Positions 13,701-24,851 of a stretch of DNA of 64,000 nt are shown in pieces. How positions within the stretch are numbered: the stretch's first letter is position 1; each line of letters begins with the position of its first letter. The notes beneath the pieces are model-generated. The model was not told the DNA's origin. It did not search any database and saw only the letters and a list, made by a program, of their open reading frames with translations. The stretch covers positions 620,001 through 684,000 of the forward strand of contig NC_134284.1 of assembly GCF_949628215.1 (NCBI RefSeq). The letters are read 5' to 3'. The translations under genes and the position numbers were made by a program. This DNA is from Phalacrocorax aristotelis (taxonomy: Eukaryota; Chordata; Aves; Suliformes; Phalacrocoracidae).

Positions 13701-15254
13701 AGAGTGTGTGGTGAAGCTCCCTCCTCTGGGGCAGCCACCTGTAGATATGTGCCATTTCTCCTTCTCTCATTTCCCTGCAAAGCTTTCTGTAAGCAGGAAA
13801 AGTTGGAAACTCAGAAGGCAGCCCTCTGCTCCCAGCCCAGCTGCCTTCCTACATGAAAGGGTTAGATGCCTTTGCTCTGTGTCACCTCTCAGCCTCTGGT
13901 CCCCATACTCTAGTCACAGAATCCACACGGCTCTTTACTGACTTCATAAAAATAAACAAAGGCCTGGTAGCATTTAGGTCATACTAGTAAATTATTTACA
14001 CACACACACCCCTTCTGCTACTTACTGCATGGGTCTCAGTGTCACCACACCCTGCCAGGGACTGCATTTGTCCCTGCCATGCAGTCCCCACTTTGTGACA
14101 GCTGGACGCTGATGTTGAGCTGGCTTTCAGTACAGGCTGGGCTTCGCCAACTGCTGCCCAACTCTGGATGTTGCCCACAAGGCAGTTGCATCCAGCCTCT
14201 GCAAAAGTGGGTCTTGGCAATCCAGACAGGGCAGGTACACTGCTACGGGTGGCTTGGCACACAGAGCTGAGCTCAGGCCAGGTATGAGGTTATCAGCAGA
14301 TCACATCCAGCAGGGAACAGTACTGCGAGGCAGACCGGTGGCAAAGCACAAATTTCCCTTGCAACTAATTTTAAAAGCACCTTTACATCTTTCTTTTCAA
14401 CTTGCATGGCACAAATAAACCATAAACATTAGCCAGTTGTTACTAACAGGAACCATTGTTTTGTAGCCCTCTGCTTCCCTGGTGCAAATAAAATAACATT
14501 ATATGCCTCAATCTCCCTTCACGAAAAAGTCCCCCTCCAGCACTGTCTTTGATCCTCCATGCTTCCATGCTGCCTTTGGTGGACTTCTGATCTTGACTCA
14601 GCATGGTCCATCTTACAATATTTCTTTAGGTCCTGCTTCAAAGTGGGAAAGCAGACATGGATTGTGATGTGTGACCAGGTTATATGATGACATATCTTTC
14701 ATGCTGACCTACGGTGCAGGTCTTTTACATGCAATGCTTGAACAGCCATTGCCCATGCCCACTGCATTGCAGTGGTTGCAAGCCAACTTCTAATTCAGAG
14801 TGCGAGGCTTGCCCAATTTCTTCTGAAATGGCTTGCTTCGGCATTTGTGTGTGCTGAACTTTCTCCGTCATTGTGGTTTGGTTTCCAAGTTTAGTTAGAA
14901 GCTTCTGGAGTTCCTCCCAGCTCTGCTGAGCCTTGCTAGCAGTTATAATACATGGTTCTCTGTTGGCAGCAAATTATGTTGCCTTGTTACCCTCTTCCCC
15001 CATTTCTGTTTTTTGAAACAGTATTCGGAGAGCCGCTTTCGTCTGCTCCAGGCATGGCCCCACTGCCCCCTCCCACCCCGGTAAGCTTTTCTTCCCTTGC
15101 TAGAACACTAGCCATTTACTTTTAATGCATTTTTCCCCCTCCTATCAGGTCTGACTCAATTTTCAATCCACGACAGGACTTTTCATACTGTGGCTGCCAA
15201 GTTTGTTTCATTCTTGGAAAGGCCTTTACCAAAAAACCTTTTGAAAGCATGTAT
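10706..15254. other. Non-coding DNA between MIR remnant and LTR
   Basis: No gene recognised. The interval includes a CACA/CATG-rich low-complexity patch at about 11270-11640 that opens several overlapping short frames on both strands. It also includes a trinucleotide microsatellite at 12739-12795, listed separately. Short frames here do not resemble known proteins. Confidence 0.55.
12739..12795. repeat. Compound (TTA)n(TCA)n microsatellite
   Basis: About seven TTA units (12739-12759) run directly into about eight TCA units (12760-12783), followed by an imperfect ATT-rich end. The abrupt change of unit by one base (A to C at the third position) suggests a point mutation that spread through part of the array. 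It is likely length-polymorphic. Confidence 0.95.
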
Positions 15255-15802
15255 TGTTGTGGTTTAACCCGGCAGGCAGCTAAACACCACACAGCTGTTT
15301 GCTCACTCCCCCTGCAGTGGGATGGGGAAGAGAATCGGAAAAAAGGTAAAACTCATCCATTGAGATAGAGACAATTTAATAGGACAGAAAATGTAGGGAA
15401 AATAATTTATAATTTTAAAAGAATAGACAAAACTAATGATGCAAAATGCAATTGCTCACCACCTGCTGACCGATGCCCAGTCAGTTCCTGAGCAGCAGCT
15501 GCACCCCCCAGACAACTCCCCCCAGTTTTTTTCTTCTGCCATCATATGGTATGGAATATCCCTTTAGCCAGTTTGGGTCAGCTGTCCCGGCTGTGTCCCC
15601 TCCCAGCTTCTGGTGTACTTCCAGACTCCTCGCTGGCAGGGCAGTATCAGAAGCTGAAAAGTCCTTGACTAGTGTAAGCATTGCTCAGCAACAACTAAAA
15701 CATCAGTGTGTTATCAACATTATTGTCATCCTAAATCCAAAACACAGCACTATACCAGCTACTAGGAAGAAAATTTACTCTATCCCAGCTGAAACCAGGA
15801 CA
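15255..15802 (-). mobile_element. Solo LTR of an avian endogenous retrovirus
   Basis: The 548-bp segment begins TG and ends CA. It matches from memory a common avian LTR type that, read on the minus strand, opens with a 'ctgggatagag' motif (15775-15790 region) and carries an 'aacacactgatg' block near 15710. On the + strand it ends at the 'tgttgtggtttaaccc' block at 15255-15270. On the minus strand a polyadenylation-type 'attaaa' lies near 15375. The usual TATA block just upstream of the start site appears degraded to a T-run with substitutions near 15527-15540. No gag, pol or env sequence flanks it on either side, so it is a solo LTR left by recombination. I could not make out clear target-site duplications. 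The family name is not resolved. Confidence 0.8.
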
Positions 15803-17010
15803 TATATTTACTCTAGACCTGACTTGTTTCTATTCAGCTTTTTCAGAAGCTCACGGAAGTCAACTGACTAGCAGGGCATGATTTTGCTTTGCAAAAAAGT
15901 GTTCCATCAGTGGTCCCTGCACTGGGTGCCCAGCACAGCCCCCATTTTCCTAGAAGGCTTGTGCTGTGCCCAGTCCAGCCTTTTTAAAAATGCAGCTGCT
16001 CCCCCGAGTGGGGCGGGAGGGAGGATGCTGGGGCTCTGCCCTTTGCACTCTGGGGAGCAGCAGCAGGGCTGGGAGTGGAGATGAGGGGTGCTCCCTCCAT
16101 GGCTGTGCCACAACGTGTTGTAGTTTCCTTGGTAAAACCCTTCGGTCCAGGTGCCATGCAGAGCAAAGGCCCGTCACCAGTACCAGTGGCTGTGCCGGGT
16201 GTTGAGGATGCTGTAGTGGGCACCAGCATCCAACCCCATGTGCGGGGTCTGCACCTGCCAGAGGCCAGCGGGAAACGCCTCAGACCAGTGTGGGGCTGCC
16301 CAGGTCTTTCTAGGGAAAGCAGAGCACTGCAGCCAAAATGCCAGTTCCTCATGCCCTGGGGAAGGCCACGTGGGAAAGCCCTCCAAAAGCTGCTGGAGCA
16401 GCCCCCCCGTATTCTCCCTCACCACAAGCTGAGCCTGGCCCTTCTCCTTTGATGCCCTCAGTGGTGGTGGTGGCATCCCCTCACCATGGTGGGTGGTAGC
16501 ACAGCCCCACCACTGCCCAACCCCACAGTCGTCTTCCCAGGACGAGGACACCCCAGTTTAACTGCCCCATGGCCAAGTGTGAGCACTGACAGCCCATCCT
16601 GTCCTCTGGCTTTTGCTGCTTTCCCCTGAAATAACAGTGGAGTAACATGTGTAAAGAGACACATCCAGAAGTGGGGCATGGACCAGGAGACTCAGAAGTG
16701 GACGTGCCGGGGTGCCACTGGGGCTGAGGGCAGCTGATGGGGTGGGTGCAATTGCCTGAGCTACTTAGCCAGGTCCAGCACATTTGGGTCAATCTAGCAG
16801 TAGTTTGGTTTCCCAATCTACCTATGAAGTGCTTCAAAGGGTGCCACGAGAGTCTGCAAAGTGTGGCGGGAGCACCAGCGCCTGCTGAAGCCAGTGGGGA
16901 GGCCTCTGTGCTGCCAGGGCAGGCTGCAGCGGGAATTTTACCACTGACTCCTGGAGGAGCAGAGCTAGGCAAGCACACAAAGCCTTCCCAATCCGAGTTC
17001 AAATGTATAA
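15803..17010. other. GC-rich non-coding interval
   Basis: No gene recognised. This stretch is locally GC-rich and opens long overlapping frames on both strands (for example 16481-17002 minus, 173 codons). Their products are low in complexity and mutually overlapping, so they are most easily explained by composition. Confidence 0.5.
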
Positions 17011-17145
17011 ATTTACCATATCTAATGCCTCCCTGAAATCCAGACAGACTCGATTACATTCTCTCTCTGTAATGAATCAGTAATTATATTGAAGAAGACT
17101 ATTATTTGTTTGGCATGACCTATATAAACCCAACTTGGGGAGTGC
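17011..17145 (-). repeat. Old CR1/L3-type LINE remnant
   Basis: The stretch 'ccatatctaatgcct' (17018-17032) followed by 'tgaaatccagacagact' (17034-17050) aligns by eye with the reverse-transcriptase region seen in the younger CR1 at 32164-32200 in the same minus orientation. Further right, 'tttggcatgacc' (17109-17120) and 'ataaaccca' (17123-17131) match the next conserved block of the same coding region. It is a short, heavily mutated fragment with no open frame. L3 and CR1 cannot be told apart here. Confidence 0.6.
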
Positions 17146-17620
17146 ATAGTTGGTGTGGTGCCAGTGCTCTGTGCCCTGTGTATTATTGCCTTATAAACAC
17201 AACCATTGTTTGAATTTCAGATCAAAACAAACCGAGCCACGTAGCTTGTCAGTTATTAGATATCTTTTTCCCAAATGCTCACCCAGACCATATTACAATA
17301 ACAATAATTATTATTACATACTTCCTTATTATATGTTTGTGCCGAGGTAGCACATTTGCCTTTTTCCCACACATTAGTAGCTTCTCTTGACTCTTATGAT
17401 TCACTCCTGCTTATTTCCCAATGTCCGCGAGCTCTTTTTGCATTCTCAGCTGCATTTTGTTAAGACCTGCAGATTGGCGCAGGGACCCACGGTGCCGCAT
17501 TGTACCAGTCTGCAAAAAGGGTTGCAACCGACACAGGTGCTTCGCTCCTTGAGGGAACATACAAACATTTGAAAGACATGGACCCTGCCCCCCATGTGCT
17601 TTATAAATATTTAACTTGGT

Positions 17621-17656
17621 CTGATAATGTGATAAGGACTGATAATGTGATTTGGA
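17621..17656. repeat. Tandem duplication of an 18-bp unit
   Basis: Two adjacent 18-bp units beginning 'ctgataatgtgat' differ at two positions near their 3' ends. It is a small local duplication with no evident function. Confidence 0.9.
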
Positions 17657-20600
17657 CAGACTAAAGCCCAGCCCTGCTTGGGGAGGCCTGGAAATGGACC
17701 CTCTGAGAGAAATTGGCAGGGGGGGACCCAAGCCAGAGCACAGTGGTGATGCTTCCCACAGCCCCTGCCACAGCTGGGGGTAGGACTCACCTTGCCTACA
17801 TTAGAACATCCAAAATTTAGTTGTCAAATCCTCAGCAAGTTGCAGATCTGCCTTTATAGTCACAGAAGAGAAGCGGGTGCTTGGCAGCCGAGTGTCAGCC
17901 CTTCTCAAGATAAATATTCAAGATAGGTGATATGAATCACACACTAGAGGTGCCTATTTGTCTCCATTGACTATGCAGGAAGCCTGTCTGACTAATTAGG
18001 TTTACACACCTAACTTTCAGGCACCTAAAATCAGGTGAGAGGAATCCCATCCTCATCAAAGTCTTCGCTACTACTGGCCTGACAAAGGAGGCAGTGGGGG
18101 AGGTTACCTGGAAATGCTCTCCCAGATCTGGACCCGACCAAACCCCTCTGTCCTCTGTGCATGGGAATCTGCAAAGCCTCACCTCCATGTCCTCCCTGCG
18201 CAGCTCCTACAGGCATGGGGCAATCCAGCCATGCCCAGCTGGCAGAGATGAAAGCACGTTGCCTGCTGTGGTCTGAATGAGGCAACGGTCTTGTGGGAAA
18301 AGGTATAATAGTGGAACTGAAGTCTGTATCATAATGCATCCAGCACAGGCAGGGAGAACGGGGGGGCTGGGGATGGGGGGGAAGAGACTTGACCTTGGCT
18401 TCCTGCCTGGTGCTAAAACTGTGTTTTGTTGGGATGGGATAGGCAGGAAAGCAAGCTGCCTCCCTGATGGAAATATCTCATGGAGTTGTGAGATGTGTGG
18501 AGTGCAACCCGTGTGTTTGGAAACAAGATTATGACAAGTTTCACCATGAAGGGGCAAAGCAGTACTTTTCAGAGGACTATAGCTGGGCTTATTGGAGGTG
18601 AGCTGCCACCAGCACAGCATGCAGCACCTTCTGACACCAGCATTGCGTGTCAGACAAATGTCATGATTTGAGAGGCTCCTGAGTAGTTTTAGACTTTCTC
18701 CTTAGAAAAAAGAAAGGTGAAAGCATTTAGTTGTAGCACATTCTTTCAGAGGGAAAAATCATGGAAACATTCCACTGTTTGACATCTGCTGAATACATCA
18801 GCAGCCAGGGCTGTGCCGGCTGGAAACAGGCAGAGGCCAACAGAAATTGCTGTGCTGCATTATCACCCTGCTGTGTACGGACTTGGGAGTGTGGAAGCAG
18901 GATTTTAAAAAAATGTGGCATTTGTTCTGGTTTCTGAGTTCTGTGCATTTCCATGTCTCTGATCACTTCTGTTTCATGCACTAACCACCCTATCAATACA
19001 AGGGCAATTGCTGTTTCAATGTTCAGCAGGTGGCACTTGCTTTTTTTCCCTGGAAACTGTCAACAGCCTTTTTAAAGCTTCTGGCACTTCCCTTAACCTG
19101 CATGACAATTTCTTTAGGTGAGACATATTTCACTTGTCTCTGCCATGGCAGGCACAGAGCCCTGTGCAGACTAGGCCAGGATAAAGGTACCTATTTGAGG
19201 CTGTGCCCTTGCTGTACACCATAATCAGCTCCTGAGTCCAAGCCCAGCAGGGATGCTGGGGACCCCAGGATCACCATGTGCCTGGCTGCAACCTGGAGGA
19301 AAGAGGGTGCCAGCACCCAGCTGCGCAGGTGGTGGGGTCCCCGCAGGGAGAGGGATGGGGTGCTGCTCCAGGGACCCGCAGCGTGATGGCACACTGACAG
19401 CTGCTTCATGGTTCTCCTCCATCAGTGCCACGAAACATCTCTTGCTCCATCCCTCACCTTGCTGTAGCCAGGCTGGGGCACTTTCTCAGCTCCTGTTACC
19501 ACACTGGCAGGATGGAAATCCCTTCTCAGCTTCACACAGTTGCAGCGCATTCAGGGAGGAGAGACCAGACAAGACTTACTCTGTACCCTAAAGGGTTTGC
19601 AACTCCTCTGAGAATGGGCAAACCCCAAAAAGAAGAAGGAGGTTTCTCTGCAGGAGGCTGTGGGTGCCAGCAGTGAGCAAGCAGCAGGGAGGGCTGCAGT
19701 GCTGTGGAAGGGGGATGCTGGGCTTTCCAGCCCTGTGCCCTATGTCCAGACAGGGTGTGCAGACCCCAGGCAGGCTGGTGGGTACCCTGCACCCAGGCCA
19801 GGGGCAGAGGGGCAGAGTCCTCTTCCAGCACCTTCACTTTCCACAGCCAAGCGGCAGTTGGTCCTGGTGATGCTCTTTTCCTCCAGCCCCTCAAACCCAT
19901 TATCTTCCACACTGGTTTGTGCCTCAACCCTGCTCCCACCCTCAGCACAAGCTGCACATGTCTGGGTGCAGCTAGACAGACCCTGAGACGTGGCTGGGCC
20001 AGCTGCCTGGGCAGTTGTGACAAACAGCTGAACACTAGCATGGGCTTACTGTCCTGCTATGTGGAAACATGCTAATTGCATTAGCATTTCCACTGGAAAT
20101 TATAACTTAGATCCATTAAGTTCAGCCAATTTCCTTACCCTGTATCTGCTAAAGGGACACCTCTGCTTTTCCCACTGTAGCACCTTGTCAGTGGCACCAG
20201 TGCTAAATTTGAGGCAGGCTAGTCACATCCATGTGACACTTCCAAGAAGAGGCCACATGCTACCTCCACCTCCTGTCTCACCCTCCCTTCACTTTCTCCA
20301 GAGGCAGCCCAGCATCTGAGAGCTACACAGAGAAACAGAAAACCCTCTTTAAGAACAATGAAATCAGATCCCAAACCCCATTACTAATTAGTAAAGATGT
20401 CCTGTAATTTAGATCATCTTGGATGGTCTTTCAGTCATTCACAGGTGTAAAGTCAGAAGAATTAAGGGCTTATAATATTTGTCTGGCACCGTTCTCACCA
20501 ATTCCAGCAAAAATAATGGAGCTAGCTTCTTGGGTTTCCTGCCACCACAAAGTACCCACATGCACACACACTCTGTTTTATGAATGTTTACATACCCAAG

Positions 20601-23600
20601 CTGCCAGGAATCTCACTCCCGTTACTTCCCACCACCTTAACACACTTTCCTGTATCTGCGAATTTGTTTTCTCACGGAGCAGCTGGTCATATCCCTTTTG
20701 CTTGGGAGCAGGCAGAGGCTGGGCTTCCTCAGGTGCCAGAAAAGCCTGGCAGAGGGCGCACCTACAGGCTGTGGCTTCCATTCCAAGCCATTCACACCTC
20801 CCAGTGGCTACCCAGAGATGTTCCATGGAAGGAGCGCAAGGCCAAAATAAAAGGAAGGGTTAAAAGGTTAGTGAGGAGGTGCCTGGAACAGCGGAAACCT
20901 CTACACTGTTTTGTGGAGACCAGCAGAAAGACACCTCCACACCTCCACCTCCAGGGGCACAGCCAACAAAAATAGCACCAGACCCGAAAGATATGAATAG
21001 AATAGCGACTTCAGAAAGCTTCGACTCATTTTACAGCCCCAGCAGAAATAAAGGCAGGAGTTTTGTCCTTCCTCTAATCCCAACCTCCATATGTTGGAGC
21101 ACCGCTGTAGAAAAGACACGTCTATTTAGCTGAAGATTCCCACTGGAGCAGGGGAGCGAAATGCCTAATTCATCCGAAACTCACAGGAGAAAACCTCGCT
21201 CATGACAAAAGCGCTTCCTTTTCCTAGCTTGAAACTTTGGGAACTGGGTGGTAAGAGGGGGAACAAACCAAACCCCCACCCCACCTTGTTTTCAACAATT
21301 CAGGCTTTTTTGCACGTGTGTTCTTGCTCGGTGACTCTGACGCAAGCAGACCTGCAGCCTTCCTATTGCTGAATAGCTCCAGGTGAAGATAAGTAGAGAT
21401 GTCTTAAGATAGCAATCTTCTCTTGTTGCTATGGGAGCTATAACATCACCAAATATATTTGTGGCAAAGCTGGCACTTGGATTCAGTTTATACTCAGTGC
21501 TGAAAGTAACCTTTTATTACCCTGACGGGGAGTTAAACTGGGCAAGGCGTGCAGCCATCCCGTGAGACTGTTCTCCAGCTGTTCTCACAGCAGAGGCCAG
21601 CGTGTGAAACCATGCCCCGTGGCTCAGGGTCGGGATAGTGCTGACTTGTACTTCCCAGTGCTGACCTCCTCCTGCCCGGCCCAAACAATCTGACACTGCA
21701 CAGCTAATCCCAAGTTTGTGAGGTCCACCGCCAAGCCCATCAGGGTTAGACAGAGTATAAAGCATAAAAGCAGACCCCAACTGTAAAAATAACCAAACTG
21801 GGCCAGATCAAAGGTCTGCTGTACCTCCAACAGCAGCCAATGCTTAGGGGGAAAACCGGGAATGAGAGAGTGATACTTTGCTGTGCACGTCCAGCAACGT
21901 GCTGTGGAGGTCTGCCTTTGCCTTTAGTAAAGCTCCAGGGACTTTTCCTCCATAAATTTGTCACATTGCTTTTTTGACCCCATTTATACTTTTGACCTCC
22001 ACAGCATCATGTGCCAACGAGCCCGCAGTTTTATATACACACATGATCGGAAAAAAGTACTCCTTTAAGCCTCCTGCCTTTATCATTTCATTCATTGCCC
22101 TCTGCTTCTTCCCTGTTTTCTGGCCATTCTGGCCCATTTCAGCTCTCATTTGGGAAAGCGGTTCTTAATTCCTCCGTTAAATGTGTGTACAGGCCTGATG
22201 ATGACTCTTATCCCTCCGTATTTTGAGATGAGTTTAGCATCTGCTTGCATCAGAACCAGGGAACGAGAATGCTCCAGAAGCTGCTTTTGTGCCAAGGATG
22301 GATTTGGGAGGGGCTCGGGAAGTCCTGAACATTTATTCCTGCTTCCTGGGTGCAGCTGTAGTATCCCAGATGGAATGTGCTGGCCTGGACGGATTGACCC
22401 ACACAAGAAGGCTAGTGAGCATAGCACTGCATTCATTCACTTTTTCACTAATCCTCTTTAATAATTGACTTTCATTTATTCGTTTACCTATCTTTATTCA
22501 TTTGCATCTATCAAAGTTCTGGCACGGCTCTGGCAGGAGGTGCAAGGCTCTGATTTTTTCATTCCTCCGCTCACTGTGAATTCATGCCTACACAAATTCC
22601 CACTCTGGCCCGGAGGCCTCTGACTTTTAGCCACGAGGTGGGGTGAGCAGCTAAATTCCTGAACTGAGCATGTGCGCAGCCAATGCAAAGCAGACCACCA
22701 TGGAGTCGGGGTTTGCCAAGCTAAATCACTGGAAAAAAAATTCCTTTTCAGCTTCAGCCTTCACTGCTCGATCCGTGGAAAGGTGTAACCTTAAGCCCCA
22801 TGCTTCCCAAACAAACACACACGGTGCAAGCGAATAATGCAAAAAGTAGCAGGGGTAGGCGGCTGCACTGGCGGTGGGGCTGCCAGCCCCCCGCTACCCC
22901 TGCACTGAGCCCTCCACTCAGCCTCACACCATGGCCGGTGTGTTCCTGGCGGGAGCCAGGGCGAAAACTGGGATGGGAGCGACTCAGTAGTGAAAGAGTT
23001 ATCTCGGCTGGCTTTCTCAGTAACTCTTGGAAAGTCCCTGAAATGACGTTTCTAACCTAACAATTAAAATGGGTTTAATTATAGAGAGGCTCAGAGCCCT
23101 GGGAACAAGCACCATCTACAGAATGAGTAAACAACTGCAGAAAATAATAGGCTGGTCTCTCCCCTGGTTACTCCTCACTTCTGGCCAAGGTAAGGAGAAA
23201 AAAAAAGGAAACCAGAAAGAGAAGGAAATTCGAGGAACCTGATTGCTTTCCTTAAGTAAATAATCATAATATTAAAAACCTCCTGAAATCTGGGAGAGCC
23301 AGAGCCTGCAGGCATTTCTCTCGGTTGGTTATTTTGGCTGTTCTTGAAGACCAAAGGCGGGGAAAAAAGATCAGCCACCAGCTCAAAGTCCAGATCCTGC
23401 AACTCTAAAGCAAACAGAAGAGGAAGCGGATCATTTGTTTGAAGTTTTCAGTGCGATGGCCGCTCGGGTCGGCGTTGCACTGCCTGAGCCAGGCATTTCT
23501 TTTCTCCCAGCCAAGCGGGAGGGAGAGTCCCTGGTGCCGGGGCAGGGGCCCCCCCTCACCCACCTGCACAGGGGACAGGGCCCGGATGCCGTCGCTTGGC

Positions 23601-23731
23601 CTTAGATGAAACACCCGCTAAAGTTATAGTTAGGGCAAGAAGCCTTGCCTCAGCTGGGGCTAAAGGTTTAGGGGCAGCAGATTTCATGCCAAGGCACCCT
23701 GGTATCGACAAGCCTTGAAACGTTTTGCCTC

Positions 23732-23753
23732 TTTTTTTTTTTTTTTTTTTTTT
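23732..23753. repeat. T22 homopolymer tract
   Basis: An uninterrupted run of 22 T lies about 0.85 kb upstream of the ZFP36L1 TATA-like element. On the minus strand it reads as a poly-A tract, but no retroposed sequence is recognisable beside it. Length is probably variable between individuals and prone to sequencing error. Confidence 0.95.
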
Positions 23754-24087
23754 GTTTACACAGAGACTGCCACCGTCCTTCCCCCTCCTCCCGCCGTATC
23801 AATATTGGTATGAATCATGCTTTGCCTACTAAAATCTGGAACAGATTACTTGCTCAGAGACTTTTTTTTTTTCAGTTTTACAATTTCAAGTTGTGGAGAC
23901 TGGAAGAGGACTACACAGGGAGAACAGGCAGAACTTATCAAACACCCTTTTAAAGGGCAAACCCATATTTTAACGATTTAAATTAATGTGGATGTGAGCT
24001 ATTTCCCCTTGCAGACCCTGCCAGGTTTCAATAAAAACTGGAAAAAAGGAGTAAGGCTCAGGGAGAGGAGGTGGGGAGGGGGGCGAC

Positions 24088-24095
24088 GTCAATCA
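24088..24095 (-). promoter_or_regulatory. PBX/PREP-like site overlapping a CRE-like half, distal copy
   Basis: The + strand 8-mer GTCAATCA reads TGATTGAC on the minus strand, the core of the PBX-PREP/MEIS composite consensus (TGATTGACAG). Here it runs into GACGTC, so a CRE-like element overlaps it (24085-24090). It lies about 500 bp upstream of the TATA-like element. The motif match is visible; occupancy is inference. Confidence 0.4.
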
Positions 24096-24426
24096 ACACA
24101 AAGCCAGTCAGCTTGTGAAAACGCGAGGACGGACGGCCGCGCCGAAAATGGATCCAACCGGTGCAAATGGAGGCGGGCCGACGCCGGGCCGGCCTGGGCC
24201 GGGAAGGGGTCCCGCCGGCTGTGAAACGGCGCTAGCCCCGGCCTGCTAGCGGCGCGGGGGCTGCTCCCTCCGGGGGGCCGCGGGGAACCCGCCGAGGTTC
24301 CGGGCAGCATTAACCAGGGAGGTGCGGGCAGCCCCCGCCGCGCGCCCGGCCCCGCATGACACGCGTGCACCGCTTCGCACCGGCGCGCGCACAACCGCCT
24401 CCTCCACAGCGGGGGAGGACGGCCAG

Positions 24427-24472
24427 CCCCCCCCCCCCCCCCGCCCCGCTCCCCCCCTCTTTCCCCCCCCCC
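24427..24472 (+). promoter_or_regulatory. C-tract in the core promoter (i-motif / G-quadruplex candidate)
   Basis: C16, C4, C7 and C10 runs (24427-24442, 24444-24447, 24451-24457, 24463-24472) are separated by one to five bases. The opposite strand therefore carries four G runs able to form a G-quadruplex. The tract lies about 120 bp upstream of the TATA-like element. Homopolymer lengths may be imprecise in the assembly. Confidence 0.6.
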
Positions 24473-24500
24473 AAAAAAGTTTTCCTGTGCCCGCCCGCCC

Positions 24501-24529
24501 GGGTGATTCAGTCGCGGTGTCAATCACCC
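24501..24529. promoter_or_regulatory. Inverted repeat with PBX/PREP-like half, proximal copy
   Basis: GGGTGATT (24501-24508) and its exact reverse complement AATCACCC (24522-24529) flank a 13-nt spacer. The right arm overlaps a second copy of GTCAATCA (24519-24526), which on the minus strand reads TGATTGACAC, nine of ten positions of the PBX-PREP consensus. It lies about 65 bp upstream of the TATA-like element, a good position for a promoter-bound factor, and may also work as a CCAAT-like box. Function is inferred from motif and position only. Confidence 0.5.
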
Positions 24530-24590
24530 TGCCCTCCTCCTCCCCTTCCTCTCGCCGCCGGCTCCTCCTCCCGAGGGGTAAGTCCGAAAC

Positions 24591-24598
24591 TTTATAAG
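24591..24598 (+). promoter_or_regulatory. TATA-like element of ZFP36L1
   Basis: TTTATAAG stands alone in otherwise GC-rich DNA. Initiation about 25-30 bases downstream would give a start near 24620 and a 5' leader of about 175 nt. There is no ATG between 24600 and the start codon at 24795, so the leader would be free of upstream AUGs. A TATA element suits an immediate-early gene such as the TIS11 family. The exact start site is not shown by the sequence. Confidence 0.65.
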
Positions 24599-24794
24599 TG
24601 AGCTTTCCCCGAGCGCGGTGGAAGCGGCGGCGGGCAGCGGCACCGCAGGCAGCAGGAGCAAAGAGCAGCGAGAGCGGCGGCAGGGGGGGGAGGCTGCGAG
24701 GCAGGGCGCTGGAGGCTGTGCCTGACCCACGCTGTGACTCCGCGTGTTGGTGTGCTGCTGCTGCCCGCCCCGCTTCCCCCCTCGGGCGCCGAAG

Positions 24795-24851
24795 ATGTCC
24801 ACAGCCCTGGTGTCGCCCACCATCTTCGACCTGAGCGAAGTTTTATGCAAG
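24795..24851 (+). other. ZFP36L1: ZFP36L1 coding part of exon 1
   Basis: Nineteen codons, [19 protein letters not shown], end exactly at AAG followed by a consensus GTAAGG donor at 24852. The short first coding exon matches the known two-coding-exon layout of ZFP36L1. Failure to splice would continue the frame into the intron for about 49 more codons, stopping at 25001, and lose both zinc fingers. Confidence 0.95.

Larger units (their letters stand above)
17146..24060. other. Upstream flank of ZFP36L1, non-coding
   Basis: No gene recognised in about 6.9 kb directly upstream of the promoter CpG island. It contains a short tandem duplication at 17621-17656, a G-rich run at 18360-18382, several short frames of no recognisable family, and a T22 tract at 23732-23753. 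Proximal enhancers of ZFP36L1 would be expected here on general grounds, but none can be identified from sequence alone. Confidence 0.55.

Noticed and set aside
16481-17002. 173-codon minus frame, with a 125-codon pair nearby
   Set aside because: Locally GC-rich interval with overlapping open frames on both strands; no recognisable motifs.
17255-17360. ATT-rich stretch that could be the tail of an old LINE or SINE
   Set aside because: Only the ATT-rich tail and a vague 'gtagca' block match; too short to separate from simple AT-rich sequence.
19532-20041. 169-codon minus frame
   Set aside because: Overlaps equally long + frames of low complexity; no family recognised.
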